Below the pieces are notes generated by a model. That model did not search any database. It was not told where the DNA came from and worked only from the letters and a program-made list of their open reading frames with translations. Made by a program: the position numbers and the translations under genes. Below are positions 51,209 to 61,872 of a stretch of 64,000 bases of DNA, piece after piece. Each line of letters opens with the position of its first letter. Within the stretch, counting starts at the first letter, position 1. The DNA lies in NCBI RefSeq assembly GCF_000302535.1, contig NC_018708.1, positions 930,001 to 994,000 on the forward strand. The letters run 5' to 3'. Origin of the DNA: Acidovorax sp. KKS102. GTDB taxonomy: Bacteria; Pseudomonadota; Gammaproteobacteria; Burkholderiales; Burkholderiaceae_C.

Positions 51209-51266
51209 ATTTTTCACCCAAATCAGGCGCAAGCGCTTGATTTGTATGCGCTAGTAGCTATGAATA
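51209..51266. repeat. Dispersed palindromic repeat, copy 5 (reverse orientation)
   Basis: AGGCGCAAGCGCTTGATTTG followed by ATGCGCTAGTAGCTATGAAT. It fills the hisB-hisH gap, and the in-frame ATG at 51260 of hisH lies inside it. Confidence 0.7.
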
Positions 51267-51937
51267 TGGAAGCAAAAACAGTGGCGGTCGTGGACTACGG
51301 CATGGGCAACCTGCGCTCCGTGTCGCAGGCCGTGCAGGCCGCCGCCGAGGGCACGGGCTGGACCGTGGTCGTCACCCAGCGCCCCGAAGACGTGCGCTCC
51401 GCCCAGCGCATCGTGCTGCCAGGGCAGGGCGCCATGCCTGACTGCATGCGCGAGCTGCGCGAGTCCGGCCTGCAGGAATCGGTGCTCGAAGCCGCTGCCA
51501 GCAAGCCGATGTTTGGGGTGTGCGTGGGCATGCAGATGCTGCTGGACCACAGCGCCGAGGGTGACACCCCTGGGCTGGGCCTGATCCCTGGCGACGTGCT
51601 CAAGTTCGACCTGGCAGGCCGCACCCAGCCCGACGGCAGCCGCTTCAAGGTGCCCCAGATGGGCTGGAACCAGGTGCGGCAGATGCCCCACGCGCACCAC
51701 GGGGGCGGCGTGCACCCGGTGTGGGCGGGCGTACCGGACAACAGCTATTTCTACTTCGTGCACAGTTTCTACGCTGTGCCGCAAAATCCCGCCCATTGTG
51801 CAGGGCAGGCCGACTACGGCGGTTTGTTTGCTGCGGCGGTTGCGCGCGATAATATTTTTGCCACCCAGTTTCACCCGGAGAAGAGCGCGGAGCACGGCCT
51901 GGCCCTGTACCGCAATTTTCTGCACTGGAATCCCTGA
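51260..51937 (+). CDS. hisH: Imidazole glycerol phosphate synthase, glutaminase subunit
   Basis: About 225-residue glutamine amidotransferase supplying ammonia to His[18 protein letters not shown] at the start, catalytic cysteine in [11 protein letters not shown], and the His/Glu pair in ATQFHPEKS. ATGs at 51260 and 51266 are both possible; the first is contributed by the repeat upstream. Confidence 0.95.
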   Translation: MNMEAKTVAVVDYGMGNLRSVSQAVQAAAEGTGWTVVVTQRPEDVRSAQRIVLPGQGAMPDCMRELRESGLQESVLEAAASKPMFGVCVGMQMLLDHSAEGDTPGLGLIPGDVLKFDLAGRTQPDGSRFKVPQMGWNQVRQMPHAHHGGGVHPVWAGVPDNSYFYFVHSFYAVPQNPAHCAGQADYGGLFAAAVARDNIFATQFHPEKSAEHGLALYRNFLHWNP

Positions 51938-52001
51938 TCCCTTAACCCCACCCGTTCGGGCCGAGCTGCGTCTCGCCCTTTTTCACCCGAACTTCACCAC
52001 C

Positions 52002-52742
52002 ATGCTGCTCATCCCCGCCATCGACCTCAAAGACGGCCACTGCGTACGCCTCAAGCAAGGCGATATGGACCAATCCACCACCTTTGGTGAAGACCCCGCC
52101 GCCATGGCGCGCAAGTGGGTGGATGCCGGCGCACGCCGCCTGCACCTGGTGGACCTGAACGGTGCGTTTGCGGGCGTGCCCAAGAACTACAGCGCCATCA
52201 AGTCCATCCTGAAAGAGGTGGGCGATGACATCCCCGTGCAGCTGGGCGGCGGCATCCGCGACTTGGACACCATCGAAAAATACATCGACGGCGGCCTGCG
52301 CTACGTGATCATCGGCACGGCAGCCGTGAAGAACCCCGGCTTCCTCAAAGACGCGTGCAGCGCCTTCGGCGGCCACATCATCGTGGGGCTCGACGCCAAG
52401 GACGGCAAGGTGGCCACCGACGGCTGGAGCAAGCTCACCGGCCACGAGGTCGTGGACCTGGCCAAGAAGTTCGAGGACTGGGGCGTCGAATCCATCATCT
52501 ACACCGACATCGGCCGCGACGGCATGCTGTCGGGCATCAACATCGACGCCACCGTCAAACTGGCCCAGGCGCTGACCATTCCCGTGATCGCCTCGGGCGG
52601 CCTGTCCAACATGGCCGACATCGAGCAGCTGTGCGCGGTGGAGGACGAGGGCGTGGAAGGCGTGATCTGCGGCCGTGCCATCTACAGCGGCGACCTGGAC
52701 TTTGCGGCAGCACAAGCCCGTGCCGACGAACTGAACGGCTGA
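52002..52742 (+). CDS. hisA: ProFAR isomerase HisA
   Basis: 246-residue TIM-barrel isomerase. Begins [21 protein letters not shown] with catalytic Asp8, and has [27 protein letters not shown] (second catalytic Asp) and [10 protein letters not shown]. Separated from hisF by a GC-rich hairpin repeat. Confidence 0.96.
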   Translation: MLLIPAIDLKDGHCVRLKQGDMDQSTTFGEDPAAMARKWVDAGARRLHLVDLNGAFAGVPKNYSAIKSILKEVGDDIPVQLGGGIRDLDTIEKYIDGGLRYVIIGTAAVKNPGFLKDACSAFGGHIIVGLDAKDGKVATDGWSKLTGHEVVDLAKKFEDWGVESIIYTDIGRDGMLSGINIDATVKLAQALTIPVIASGGLSNMADIEQLCAVEDEGVEGVICGRAIYSGDLDFAAAQARADELNG

Positions 52743-52751
52743 AACCGATCA

Positions 52752-52822
52752 CCCCCTGAGCGGCTTCGCCGCTTCCCCCAGGGGACGACGCCAGTGGCCT
52801 GGCGAAGCCAGTTCCACGGCGT
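52752..52822. repeat. GC-rich hairpin repeat in the hisA-hisF gap
   Basis: CCCCTGAGCGGC-TTC-GCCGCT then CAGGGG gives one hairpin; a second is GACGCCAGTGGC ... GCCA ... GGCGTC. The motif resembles a hairpin I recall between genes in Comamonadaceae chromosomes. No other full copy was found in this window. Confidence 0.55.
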
Positions 52823-52865
52823 CTGCTGGCCTCGGTAGCGTCAAATCAACGAATCGCTCACTGAC

Positions 52866-53666
52866 ATGCTCGCAAAACGAATCATTCCTTGTCTTGACGT
52901 CACCGGAGGCCGTGTGGTCAAGGGCGTCAATTTCGTCGAGCTGCGCGACGCAGGCGACCCGGTCGAAATTGCCGCGCGCTACAACGCGCAGGGCGCTGAC
53001 GAGCTCACCTTCCTCGATATCACCGCCACCAGCGATGGCCGTGACCTCATCCTGCACATCATCGAGGCCGTGGCCAGCCAGGTGTTCATTCCGCTCACCG
53101 TGGGAGGTGGCGTGCGCACCGTGGACGACGTGCGCCGCCTGCTCAATGCCGGTGCGGACAAGACCAGCTTCAATTCGGCCGCCATTGCCAACCCTGAGGT
53201 GATCAACGCCGTGTCGGCCAAGTACGGCGCGCAGTGCATCGTGGTGGCCATCGACGCCAAGCGCCGCTCGGCCGAAGACGCGCAACGCCTGGGCGCCAAC
53301 GGCCAGCCCGTGGGTGCAGGCTGGGACGTGTACAGCCACGGCGGCCGCAAGAACACCGGCCTGGACGCCATCGCCTGGGCGAAGGAGATGGCGCAGCGCG
53401 GTGCGGGCGAGATCCTGCTGACCAGCATGGACCGCGACGGCACCAAGGCGGGCTTTGACCTGGAGCTGACCCGCGCCGTCAGCGATGCGGTCAGCGTGCC
53501 CGTGATCGCCTCGGGCGGTGTGGGCAACCTCGACCACCTGGCCGACGGCATCCAGACCGGCGGTGCCGACGCGGTGCTGGCCGCCAGCATCTTTCACTAC
53601 GGCGAATACACCGTGGGCCAGGCCAAGCAGCGCATGGCCGAGCGGGGCATCCCCGTGCGGATGTGA
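52866..53666 (+). CDS. hisF: Imidazole glycerol phosphate synthase, cyclase subunit
   Basis: 266-residue TIM-barrel cyclase. [23 protein letters not shown] at the start (catalytic Asp11), [38 protein letters not shown] (second Asp) and [11 protein letters not shown]. Pairs with HisH. Confidence 0.97.
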   Translation: MLAKRIIPCLDVTGGRVVKGVNFVELRDAGDPVEIAARYNAQGADELTFLDITATSDGRDLILHIIEAVASQVFIPLTVGGGVRTVDDVRRLLNAGADKTSFNSAAIANPEVINAVSAKYGAQCIVVAIDAKRRSAEDAQRLGANGQPVGAGWDVYSHGGRKNTGLDAIAWAKEMAQRGAGEILLTSMDRDGTKAGFDLELTRAVSDAVSVPVIASGGVGNLDHLADGIQTGGADAVLAASIFHYGEYTVGQAKQRMAERGIPVRM

Positions 53667-53667
53667 T

Positions 53668-53738
53668 CAATATTCACTCCTGATTTGATAGCTGCTGGCG
53701 CATGTAATGCTTGCGCTTGTGGCCAAAAACACCTGAAA
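53668..53738. repeat. Dispersed palindromic repeat, copy 6
   Basis: TTTGATAGCTGCTGGCGCAT, then TGCTTGCGCTTGTGGCCAAA. Located in the hisF-hisI gap; shares its first block with copy 4 almost exactly. Confidence 0.75.
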
Positions 53739-53799
53739 AACGTGGATGCGCGCCCTGGCGGGCACGGGCGCGCCACCCGGATCGCCGACAATGGCCCCC

Positions 53800-54189
53800 A
53801 TGAACTGGCTCAATGAAGTGAAATGGGATGCGCAGGGCCTGGTGCCCGTGATTGCGCAAGAGCAGGGCACGGGCGACGTGCTGATGTTTGCGTGGATGAA
53901 CCGCGAGGCCCTGGCGAAGACCGCTGAGCTGGGCCGCGCCGTGTACTTCAGCCGCTCGCGCAAGAAGCTGTGGTTCAAGGGCGAAGAGTCCGGCCACGTG
54001 CAGACCGTGCACGAAATCCGCCTGGACTGCGACAACGACGTGGTGCTGCTCAAGGTCACCCAGCAGGGCCACGAACCCGGCATCGCCTGCCACACGGGCC
54101 GCCACAGCTGCTTTTTCAGCGTGCTCAAAGACGGTGTCTGGCACGCGGTCGATCCGGTCTTGAAAGACCCCGAATCCATCTACAAGTAA
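53800..54189 (+). CDS. hisI: Phosphoribosyl-AMP cyclohydrolase
   Basis: 129-residue zinc/Mg enzyme. [38 protein letters not shown] and the zinc cysteines of [10 protein letters not shown] identify it. Monofunctional; HisE is a separate, overlapping gene (TAATG). ATG 53800 was used; 53791 is in frame. Confidence 0.95.
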   Translation: MNWLNEVKWDAQGLVPVIAQEQGTGDVLMFAWMNREALAKTAELGRAVYFSRSRKKLWFKGEESGHVQTVHEIRLDCDNDVVLLKVTQQGHEPGIACHTGRHSCFFSVLKDGVWHAVDPVLKDPESIYK

Positions 54190-54584
54190 TGGCAATGGAC
54201 GACAAGACCATGAGTTCCCACGATTCCCTGGCGCGTCTGGCCGCCGTCATCGAAAGCCGCAAGCCCGCCAACGGTGGCGACCCGGCCACCAGCTACGTGT
54301 CGCGCCTGCTGCACAAGGGGCCCGATGCCTTCCTGAAGAAGATCGGTGAAGAAGCCACCGAGGTGGTGATGGCCGCGAAGGATGTGGACCACGGCGCCGA
54401 CAAGTCCAAGATCGTCTATGAAGTGGCCGACCTGTGGTTCCACACCATGGTGGCGCTGGCCCATTACGGCCTCACGCCCGCCGACGTGGTGGCCGAGCTG
54501 GAGCGCCGCGAAGGCACCAGCGGCATCGAGGAAAAGGCCCTGCGCAAGGTGGCGGAACGCGCTGCCGAAGAAGGCACACCGTGA
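54189..54584 (+). CDS. hisE: Phosphoribosyl-ATP pyrophosphatase
   Basis: 131-residue MazG-like pyrophosphohydrolase for the second step of histidine synthesis. [31 protein letters not shown] and [19 protein letters not shown] carry the metal-binding acidic residues. Starts with an ATG sharing a base with the hisI stop; in-frame ATGs at 54195 and 54210 are alternatives. Last recognisable his gene. Confidence 0.95.
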   Translation: MAMDDKTMSSHDSLARLAAVIESRKPANGGDPATSYVSRLLHKGPDAFLKKIGEEATEVVMAAKDVDHGADKSKIVYEVADLWFHTMVALAHYGLTPADVVAELERREGTSGIEEKALRKVAERAAEEGTP

Positions 54585-54967
54585 GCGACATCATCGACGT
54601 GCAGACCAGCGACCAGAAGGCCGAAGACCTCAAGGCCATCGGCTGGGTCAGCTATGTGCTGCACCTGATCGTGGCGCTGGGGGCGGTCATCCCGGGCGCA
54701 CAGCCTGGCGCTGCGCTGCTGATCGTGGCGCTGGTGATCGACCTGGTGAAAAAAGGCGATGCCGAAGGCACCTGGCAGGCCAACCATTTCTCGTGGCGCA
54801 TCCGCACCGTGATCTGGGCGGGCGTGCTTTACATCGTCACCGCGCCGCTGTGGCTGCTGTTCTTCCTGCCCGGCTGGATCGCCTGGGGCCTGATCTCCAT
54901 CTGGTTCCTCTACCGCATCGTGCGTGGCATGGTCGCCATGAACAAGAGCCAGGCCGTGGATGCCTGA
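54581..54967 (+). CDS. Small DUF4870-like membrane protein
   Basis: 128 residues with three predicted helices: [33 protein letters not shown], and [29 protein letters not shown]. Starts at GTG 54581, overlapping hisE, and overlaps the next gene. Widely found after hisIE in Burkholderiales; function unknown. Confidence 0.8.
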   Translation: MSDIIDVQTSDQKAEDLKAIGWVSYVLHLIVALGAVIPGAQPGAALLIVALVIDLVKKGDAEGTWQANHFSWRIRTVIWAGVLYIVTAPLWLLFFLPGWIAWGLISIWFLYRIVRGMVAMNKSQAVDA

Positions 54968-55997
54968 AGCAGCCCGCTCCCGCCCGCGTCTGAACCTGGC
55001 GCTGCAGGGCGGTGGCTCGCACGGCGCGCTCACCTGGGGCGTGCTGGATGCGCTGCTGGAGGACGGCCAGTGGCAGTTCGACGGTGTCAGTGGCACCAGC
55101 GCAGGCGCCATGAACGCGGTGGCCCTGGCGCACGGGTTTGCGCAGGCAGCGCTGCAGCACAAGGACCCCGAGGACGCACATCTTGCTGGCTGCGCCCTGG
55201 CCCGCGAATCGCTCACCCGCCTGTGGGAAGGGGTGGGCGCGCTGGGCAGCCTGACCTGGGGAACGCCGTTGTCTGCCGCCAATCCGCTCGTGGGCATGAT
55301 GTCGCAGTGGTTCTCGCCCTACCAGACCAATCCGCTGGGGATCAACCCCCTGCGCAAGCTGCTGGAGCGCGAAGTGGATTTCAGCCTGCTGTGCTCCGCC
55401 CGCACCGGCGTCGTCGGCCCCAAGGTTTTTGTGTGTGCCACCAACGTGCGCACCGGCCGGGGCGAGATTTTTTTTGGGCCCCGGCTCAGCGCGGATGCGG
55501 TGATGGCGTCGGCCTGCCTGCCCATGCTGTTCAAGGCGGTCGAGATCGAGGGTGAGGCGTACTGGGACGGCGGCTATTCCGGCAACCCCGCGCTGCACCC
55601 GCTGATCTACCAGACCGAGACTTCGGACATCCTGCTCGTGCAGATCAACCCCGTCGAGCATCTGGACGTGCCCAGCAGCGCCTCCGAGATCATGGAGCGC
55701 ATGAACGAAGTCACCTTCAACGCCAGCCTGCTGGCCGAGCTGCGCGCCATCGAGTTCGTTCGCCGCCTGCTCGCCGAGGGCAAGCTCGACGCCCGCCGTT
55801 ACAAAAGCGTGCGCATGCACCGCATCGATGGCGGCTCGGTGCTGGCGCCCTTTGGGGCCGACAGCAAGCTGCGTGCGGACCTGGCCTTTGTACGCAAGCT
55901 GTTTGCACTGGGCCGCACAGCAGGGCAGGAGTGGCTGCACGCACACCGCAAGGATGTGGGCGTGCGCCCCAGCATCAAGATCGCTGACAATGCCTAG
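54960..55997 (+). CDS. Patatin-like phospholipase family protein
   Basis: 345-residue patatin-fold hydrolase. The oxyanion hole is LQGGGSHGALTWGVLDAL, the nucleophile GTSAGAMNAV (Ser in GxSxG) and the dyad aspartate in YWDGGYSGNPAL. No signal peptide or beta-barrel domain is visible, so it is probably cytoplasmic. Overlaps the small membrane protein by eight bases. Substrate unknown. Confidence 0.9.
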   Translation: MPEAARSRPRLNLALQGGGSHGALTWGVLDALLEDGQWQFDGVSGTSAGAMNAVALAHGFAQAALQHKDPEDAHLAGCALARESLTRLWEGVGALGSLTWGTPLSAANPLVGMMSQWFSPYQTNPLGINPLRKLLEREVDFSLLCSARTGVVGPKVFVCATNVRTGRGEIFFGPRLSADAVMASACLPMLFKAVEIEGEAYWDGGYSGNPALHPLIYQTETSDILLVQINPVEHLDVPSSASEIMERMNEVTFNASLLAELRAIEFVRRLLAEGKLDARRYKSVRMHRIDGGSVLAPFGADSKLRADLAFVRKLFALGRTAGQEWLHAHRKDVGVRPSIKIADNA

Positions 55998-56069
55998 CCC
56001 ATACGCTAGGTGCTCTCAGGATTGCTTTGCAACTGTGCACTACTGATTCCTTTTGCTCCGATCCTTCCC

Positions 56070-56426
56070 ATGCACGATCCGAACTGCCTTTTCTGCAAAA
56101 TCATCGCGGGCCAGATTCCTTCCAAGAAGGTCTATGAGGACGAAGAAATCTTCGCCTTCCACGACATCCACCCGTGGGCCCCGGTGCACTTTTTGATGGT
56201 GCCCAAGCTGCATATCCCTTCCATGGCACAGGTCACCCCGGAGCACGCTGGCGTGCTGGGGCGCATGATGGCGCTGGCGCCGAAGCTGGCGCTGGAGCAG
56301 GGCTGCAACCCGTACCCGGATGGTGGCTTTCGCGTCGTGGTAAACACGGGGCTTGAAGGTGGGCAGGAAATCCACCACCTGCATATCCACGTGATGGGCG
56401 GACCCCGCCCGTGGCTCAAAGGCTGA
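56070..56426 (+). CDS. HIT family protein
   Basis: 118-residue histidine-triad nucleotide hydrolase/transferase: CLFCKIIAGQIPSKKVYED and the triad in HHLHIHVMGG. Typical HINT-like length. Lies between the his cluster and tatA, a conserved betaproteobacterial position. Confidence 0.93.
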   Translation: MHDPNCLFCKIIAGQIPSKKVYEDEEIFAFHDIHPWAPVHFLMVPKLHIPSMAQVTPEHAGVLGRMMALAPKLALEQGCNPYPDGGFRVVVNTGLEGGQEIHHLHIHVMGGPRPWLKG

Positions 56427-56475
56427 ACCAGGCTGACGATCGGGGCAGATACAGAGGTGCCGGCATGTCCCGGCA

Positions 56476-56506
56476 TTGAACTCCTGTCACGCCCCCCGTC
56501 TAAAAT
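56476..56506 (+). promoter_or_regulatory. Candidate tatABC promoter
   Basis: TTGAAC (56476-56481) and TAAAAT (56501-56506), spacing 19 bp. A small TGCCGG/CCGGCA hairpin lies immediately upstream. Confidence 0.35.
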
Positions 56507-56532
56507 GATTGCAATTCGTTAGGAGATATTTC

Positions 56533-56775
56533 ATGGGCTCTTTTTCCATCTGGCACTGGCTGATCGTGCTGTTGATCGTTGTGATGGTGTTCGGTACCAA
56601 GAAGCTCAAGAACATGGGCTCCGACCTGGGCGGCGCCGTCAAGGGCTTCAAGGACGGCATGAAGGACGGCGCTTCGGACGCTCCTGCTGCCGCCACGCCC
56701 CCCGCTGGCCAGGTGGCCAACAGCCAGGCTGCCGACAAGACCACCATCGATGTCGAAGCCAAGCAAAAGAGCTGA
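56533..56775 (+). CDS. tatA: Sec-independent translocase subunit TatA
   Basis: 80-residue protein with an N-terminal helix ([21 protein letters not shown]), the [23 protein letters not shown] amphipathic helix and a disordered tail. Forms the Tat pore with TatBC. Likely substrates in this window include MsrP and the Rieske protein. ATG 56533 follows AGGAGA. Confidence 0.95.
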   Translation: MGSFSIWHWLIVLLIVVMVFGTKKLKNMGSDLGGAVKGFKDGMKDGASDAPAAATPPAGQVANSQAADKTTIDVEAKQKS

Positions 56776-56827
56776 GCGGGTGCCATCGACCTGCAGCCTT
56801 TGCCTGCCTTGTACGGGCGCTTGATCC

Positions 56828-57292
56828 ATGATTGATATTGGTCTGTCTAAAATGGCGCTGATCGGTGCCGTGGCGTTGATCGTCATCGGCCCCGAAAAGC
56901 TGCCCCGCGTGGCCCGCACCGTCGGCACCTTGCTGGGCAAGGCGCAGCGCTATGTCTCCGACGTGAAGGCGGAGGTCAACCGGTCCATGGAGCTCGATGA
57001 GCTCAAGAAGATGAAGGACACGGTGGAGAACGCCGCGCGCGATGTGCACAACACCATCCAGACCAGCGCCAGCGAGTTTGAGAAAGACTGGAACGAGGCC
57101 ATCGATTCGAGCAGCAACGCTGATCTGCGCGAGCAGGCGGCCGTGGTGCCTGCCTACAAGCACCCCGGCAAGAACTGGCGCCTCAAGCGTGGTGCGGTGC
57201 CCCAGTGGTACAAGGCCCGCAGTGGTGTGCGCACCAAGGCACAGTCTGGCGCAGCCCGCGTAGCACGCTACCGCCCCCAAAAATTCCACTGA
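56828..57292 (+). CDS. tatB: Sec-independent translocase subunit TatB
   Basis: 154 residues. The N-terminal [21 protein letters not shown] helix is followed by [33 protein letters not shown] amphipathic helix and a charged tail. Receives Tat precursors with TatC. The C-terminus is longer and more basic than in E. coli. Confidence 0.95.
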   Translation: MIDIGLSKMALIGAVALIVIGPEKLPRVARTVGTLLGKAQRYVSDVKAEVNRSMELDELKKMKDTVENAARDVHNTIQTSASEFEKDWNEAIDSSSNADLREQAAVVPAYKHPGKNWRLKRGAVPQWYKARSGVRTKAQSGAARVARYRPQKFH

Positions 57293-57351
57293 CGCAGCCT
57301 GCCGCGCCCCCTGCGCTGCATGGGCGGCCTTGACGCCCACGAAAACCCACC

Positions 57352-58146
57352 ATGTCCGAAACCCCCTCCAAAGAAGACGAACTTGCCGGCACCGAGCAGC
57401 CGTTCGTACAGCACCTCATGGAGCTGCGCGACCGCCTGGTCAAGGCCATGATCGCCATCGCCATTGCGGCGGCCATCCTGTTCTTCTTCCCGGGCCCCGG
57501 CGCGTTGTACGACTTTCTGGCCGCCCCCCTGGTGGCCCATCTGCCCAAGGGGGCCACGTTGATCGCCACCTCGGTGATCTCGCCCTTCATGGTGCCGCTC
57601 AAGATCTTGCTGATGTCGGCATTCCTGCTGGCGCTGCCCTTTGTGCTGTGGCAGATCTGGGCTTTTGTGGCGCCCGGCCTGTATTCGCACGAGAAGAAGC
57701 TGGTGCTGCCGCTGGTGATTTCCAGCACGCTGCTGTTCTTCGTGGGTGTGGCGTTTTGCTACTACCTGGTGTTTGGCCAGGTGTTTGCATTCATCCAGAG
57801 CTTTGCCCCCAAGAGCATCACGGCCGCGCCCGATATCGAGGCCTACCTGAGTTTTGTGTTGTCCATGTTCCTGGCGTTCGGCATGGCCTTTGAGGTGCCG
57901 ATTGCCGTGGTGGTGCTGGCGCGCATGGGCATCGTGAGCGTGCAGAAGCTGCGCGAGTTTCGCGGCTATTTCATCGTGCTGGCCTTTGTGGTGGCCGCCG
58001 TCGTGACGCCGCCCGATGTGGTGTCGCAGCTGTCGCTGGCCGTGCCGATGTGCCTGCTGTACGAAGTGGGCATCTGGGCCGCGCAGATCTTCATCAAGCA
58101 CACCCAGGCGCCCGAAGAGCCTAGCGAGTCCGCTTCCGCATCCTGA
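57352..58146 (+). CDS. tatC: Sec-independent translocase subunit TatC
   Basis: 264-residue polytopic receptor with six helices. HLMELRDRLVKAMIAIAIA is the conserved N-terminal segment, followed by FVLWQIWAFVAPGLYSHEKK and the last-helix region VTPPDVVSQLSLAVPMCLLYEVGIW. Binds the twin-arginine motif. Confidence 0.96.
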   Translation: MSETPSKEDELAGTEQPFVQHLMELRDRLVKAMIAIAIAAAILFFFPGPGALYDFLAAPLVAHLPKGATLIATSVISPFMVPLKILLMSAFLLALPFVLWQIWAFVAPGLYSHEKKLVLPLVISSTLLFFVGVAFCYYLVFGQVFAFIQSFAPKSITAAPDIEAYLSFVLSMFLAFGMAFEVPIAVVVLARMGIVSVQKLREFRGYFIVLAFVVAAVVTPPDVVSQLSLAVPMCLLYEVGIWAAQIFIKHTQAPEEPSESASAS

Positions 58147-58472
58147 CCCTCTGGCCTCGGGCGGGGCCGCGACGAAGGTATGCGCAGATCACGTCTCTGG
58201 GGCTTCGCCCAGGCTGTGAAAGCGAATATTCAATAAAAACAGCCGCAAGCGCTAGTGTTGTATGCGCTTGCAGCTATCATTTTCATAGTGCTTCGGGTTG
58301 GCTGCACACGCGTTGGCGTGACATGAGCCATCCGATACCTTCGTGCTGGCCTGTGCTTCACTCCCGCCTGACCTCGCACCAGGGCCATCGAGGCCGCCGA
58401 CCTTGTTCACACCCCGCTGCGCTGACGGCTCGTACCCGGCCTTGGTGATTCCTGTCCGAGCCTGTTCAGGCG
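58147..58472. other. 326-bp gap between tatC and the protease gene
   Basis: Holds a palindromic repeat (58224-58286) and a pair of inverted 10-mers, ACGAAGGTAT at 58172-58181 and ATACCTTCGT at 58335-58344, which bracket it. The remaining 130 bp before the protease stop look like old GC-rich sequence with no supportable gene. Confidence 0.5.
58224..58286. repeat. Dispersed palindromic repeat, copy 7 (reverse orientation)
   Basis: AAAAACAGCCGCAAGCGCTA, then TATGCGCTTGCAGCTATCAT. Close reverse-complement match to copies 4, 6 and 8. Confidence 0.75.
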
Positions 58473-59621
<1,149 letters not shown>

Positions 59622-59760
59622 GAAAGGTGCTTGCCGGTGGTAGTACAGGGTGTGGGCGATGGAGGTGGAGCTGCAGGTTCGCCGTGGCGGCCTGGGCGCT
59701 CCCTCTCACACAGGATTGTCTCCGAATGTGGGGGCGCGAACGGCGCGCCACAATAGCGGC

Positions 59761-60534
59761 ATGAGCATTCACCGCAGTCAACTTTTGCAGGCGTTTGACA
59801 GCCTGCTGCAACCCGAGCGCTTCAAGGACTACGGCCCCAACGGCCTGCAGGTCGAGGGCAAGGCCGAGATCCGGCGAATGGTCAGTGGCGTCACTGCCAG
59901 CCGTGCACTGATCGAAGCCGCCATTGCCGCGCAGGCCGATGCTATTTTTGTGCACCACGGCCTGTTCTGGCGCGGGCAGGATGGCCGCATCACGGGCTGG
60001 ATGAAGCAGCGGCTGCAGCTGCTGCTGGCGCACGACATCAACCTGTTTGCCTACCACCTGCCGCTCGATGCCCATGCCGAACTGGGCAACAACGCACAGC
60101 TGGGCCGGGTGCTGGGTTTTGCCGCCGATGCGCGGTTTGGCGAGCAGGATCTGGGCTTTGCGGCGCCCGCGGCGTTCGACAATGTCCAGGCCGTGGCCGA
60201 CCATGTGGCCCAGGCGCTCGGCCGCCCCGTGACCCTGGTGTCGCCGGGTGAGGTGGGCGGTGGTGCCGCTGCACGGCGCCCCGTGCGCCGCGTGGCGTGG
60301 TGCACGGGCGGCGCGCAGGGGTATTTCGAGTCGGCCATTGCGGCGGGGGCAGATGTTTTCATTACCGGCGAAATCTCCGAGCCCCAGGCGCATCTGGCGC
60401 GCGAGACGGGCGTGGGCTTCATAGCCGCCGGGCACCATGCCACGGAGCGCTACGGCGCCCCCGCTGTGGCGGCCCATGTGGCAGAACAGTGCGGGCTGAG
60501 CCACCAGTTCATCGAGATCGACAACCCCGCCTAA
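59761..60534 (+). CDS. Nif3-like dinuclear metal centre protein (YbgI family)
   Basis: 257-residue NIF3/YbgI protein; these form toroidal hexamers with a dimetal site. YGPNGLQVEG, IFVHHGLFW, FAYHLPLDAH and the C-terminal GHHATERYG hold the metal ligands. Links to GTP cyclohydrolase or cell-envelope functions have been suggested for the family; the role is not settled. ATG 59761 chosen, since upstream codons lack conservation. Confidence 0.92.
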   Translation: MSIHRSQLLQAFDSLLQPERFKDYGPNGLQVEGKAEIRRMVSGVTASRALIEAAIAAQADAIFVHHGLFWRGQDGRITGWMKQRLQLLLAHDINLFAYHLPLDAHAELGNNAQLGRVLGFAADARFGEQDLGFAAPAAFDNVQAVADHVAQALGRPVTLVSPGEVGGGAAARRPVRRVAWCTGGAQGYFESAIAAGADVFITGEISEPQAHLARETGVGFIAAGHHATERYGAPAVAAHVAEQCGLSHQFIEIDNPA

Positions 60535-60592
60535 ACGATGGCAAGACACCGCACAACAAGGCGTCGCTTCGTCGGGTTGTGTGGTTCAGTTT

Positions 60593-60655
60593 GCTCACTT
60601 ATTAATAGCTAATGGCGCATGATCAACTAGCGCTACAGGCACTTTTGACTTCAAA
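60593..60655. repeat. Dispersed palindromic repeat, copy 8
   Basis: AATAGCTAATGGCGCATGAT, then AACTAGCGCTACAGGCACTT. Ends four bases before the pdxA start codon, like copy 4 before murA. Confidence 0.7.
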
Positions 60656-60658
60656 CCC

Positions 60659-61687
60659 ATGCAACCCATCGCCATCACCCAGGGAGACCCCGCCGGCATC
60701 GGCCCCGAGATCGTGGCCAAGGCTTTTCGGGATGCGCCCGATGCGCTGCGCCATTGTTTTGTCGTCGGTGACTTGGCCACTGTGCGCCGCGCTGCGGGCG
60801 TCATCACACGCCCCGGCGTGCCCGGTGTGCCCGTGGCCCAGATCGGGACCCCGGGCGAAGCGGCGGACGCTCCGCCCCGCTGCATCCCGGTGCTGCAACT
60901 GCCCGGTATCCCGGGGGCCCAGCCTTGGGGCGAGATCAGCGCCGCCGCGGGCCGCGCTGCGGCGGACAGCGTGATCTGGGCGGCGCGTGCCGCGTTGCGG
61001 GGGGAGGTGGCGGCGCTGGTGACGGCACCCTTGCACAAGGAGGCGTTGTCCGCGGCCGGCGTGGACTTTCCGGGGCACACGGAGCTGTTGCAGGCAGAGG
61101 CCGCCGCGCACCAGGGCGTGTCGCTGGCCCAGATGCCGGTGCGCATGATGCTGGCCAATGACGAGCTGCGCACCGTGCTCGTCAGCATCCATGTGTCGCT
61201 GCGCGACGCGATTGCGGCCGTGACACAAGACAACGTGCTGCAGACGCTGCACATCACCCACGCGGCCTTGCAGCGCAGCCTGGGCCGCGTGCCGCGCATC
61301 GGTGTGGCGGGGCTCAATCCCCATGCGGGCGAGGGCGGGCTGTTCGGCCGCGAAGAGCTGGAGGTGATCGTTCCGGCCATTGCCGCCGCGCGTGGCGCGG
61401 GGCTGGACGTGCACGGTCCGTTTGCGCCTGACACGGTGTTCATGCGCGCGCGCAGCACGCCGCAGCGCGCGGGCGAGTTCGATGTGGTGATTGCCATGTA
61501 CCACGACCAGGGTCTGATCCCGGTGAAGTACCTGGGGGTGGAAAAGGGCGTGAACGTGACTCTGGGCCTGCCCCTGGTGCGCACCAGCCCCGACCATGGC
61601 ACGGCGTTTGACATTGCGGGGCAGGGCATTGCAGACGCCTCCAGCCTGATCGAGGCGGTGCGCATGGCGCGGACGCTGTGCGGGTGA
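60659..61687 (+). CDS. pdxA: 4-hydroxythreonine-4-phosphate dehydrogenase
   Basis: 342-residue NAD-dependent enzyme of pyridoxal phosphate synthesis. ITQGDPAGIGPEIVAKAF at the start, PGHTELLQAEA (metal His), GLNPHAGEGGLFGREE, and YHDQGLIPVKYLG plus RTSPDHGTAFDIAG, all family signatures. The leader is the palindromic repeat, so no normal ribosome site is visible. Confidence 0.96.
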   Translation: MQPIAITQGDPAGIGPEIVAKAFRDAPDALRHCFVVGDLATVRRAAGVITRPGVPGVPVAQIGTPGEAADAPPRCIPVLQLPGIPGAQPWGEISAAAGRAAADSVIWAARAALRGEVAALVTAPLHKEALSAAGVDFPGHTELLQAEAAAHQGVSLAQMPVRMMLANDELRTVLVSIHVSLRDAIAAVTQDNVLQTLHITHAALQRSLGRVPRIGVAGLNPHAGEGGLFGREELEVIVPAIAAARGAGLDVHGPFAPDTVFMRARSTPQRAGEFDVVIAMYHDQGLIPVKYLGVEKGVNVTLGLPLVRTSPDHGTAFDIAGQGIADASSLIEAVRMARTLCG

Positions 61688-61872
61688 TGTCGGCCGCCGA
61701 GGCTTTACAGCCCGGAACTGATCGAAATCAAACGAACGGCTGAAAAAGTGGGTGCCTGCCCGGGCGCAGCGGGCCCCAAGCTGTCCAGAAAAGCCAACGC
61801 CACCGGCGGCTGGTCGTAACAGCGCAGCGGTGGCGTGGTATGCGGCCGCAAGGGCCGCGTGCCCAGGGGGGG

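Noticed and set aside
55468-55475. T8 tract in the patatin gene as a phase-variation site
   Set aside because: In frame, shorter than usual switch tracts, and no sign of disruption; too weak to report.
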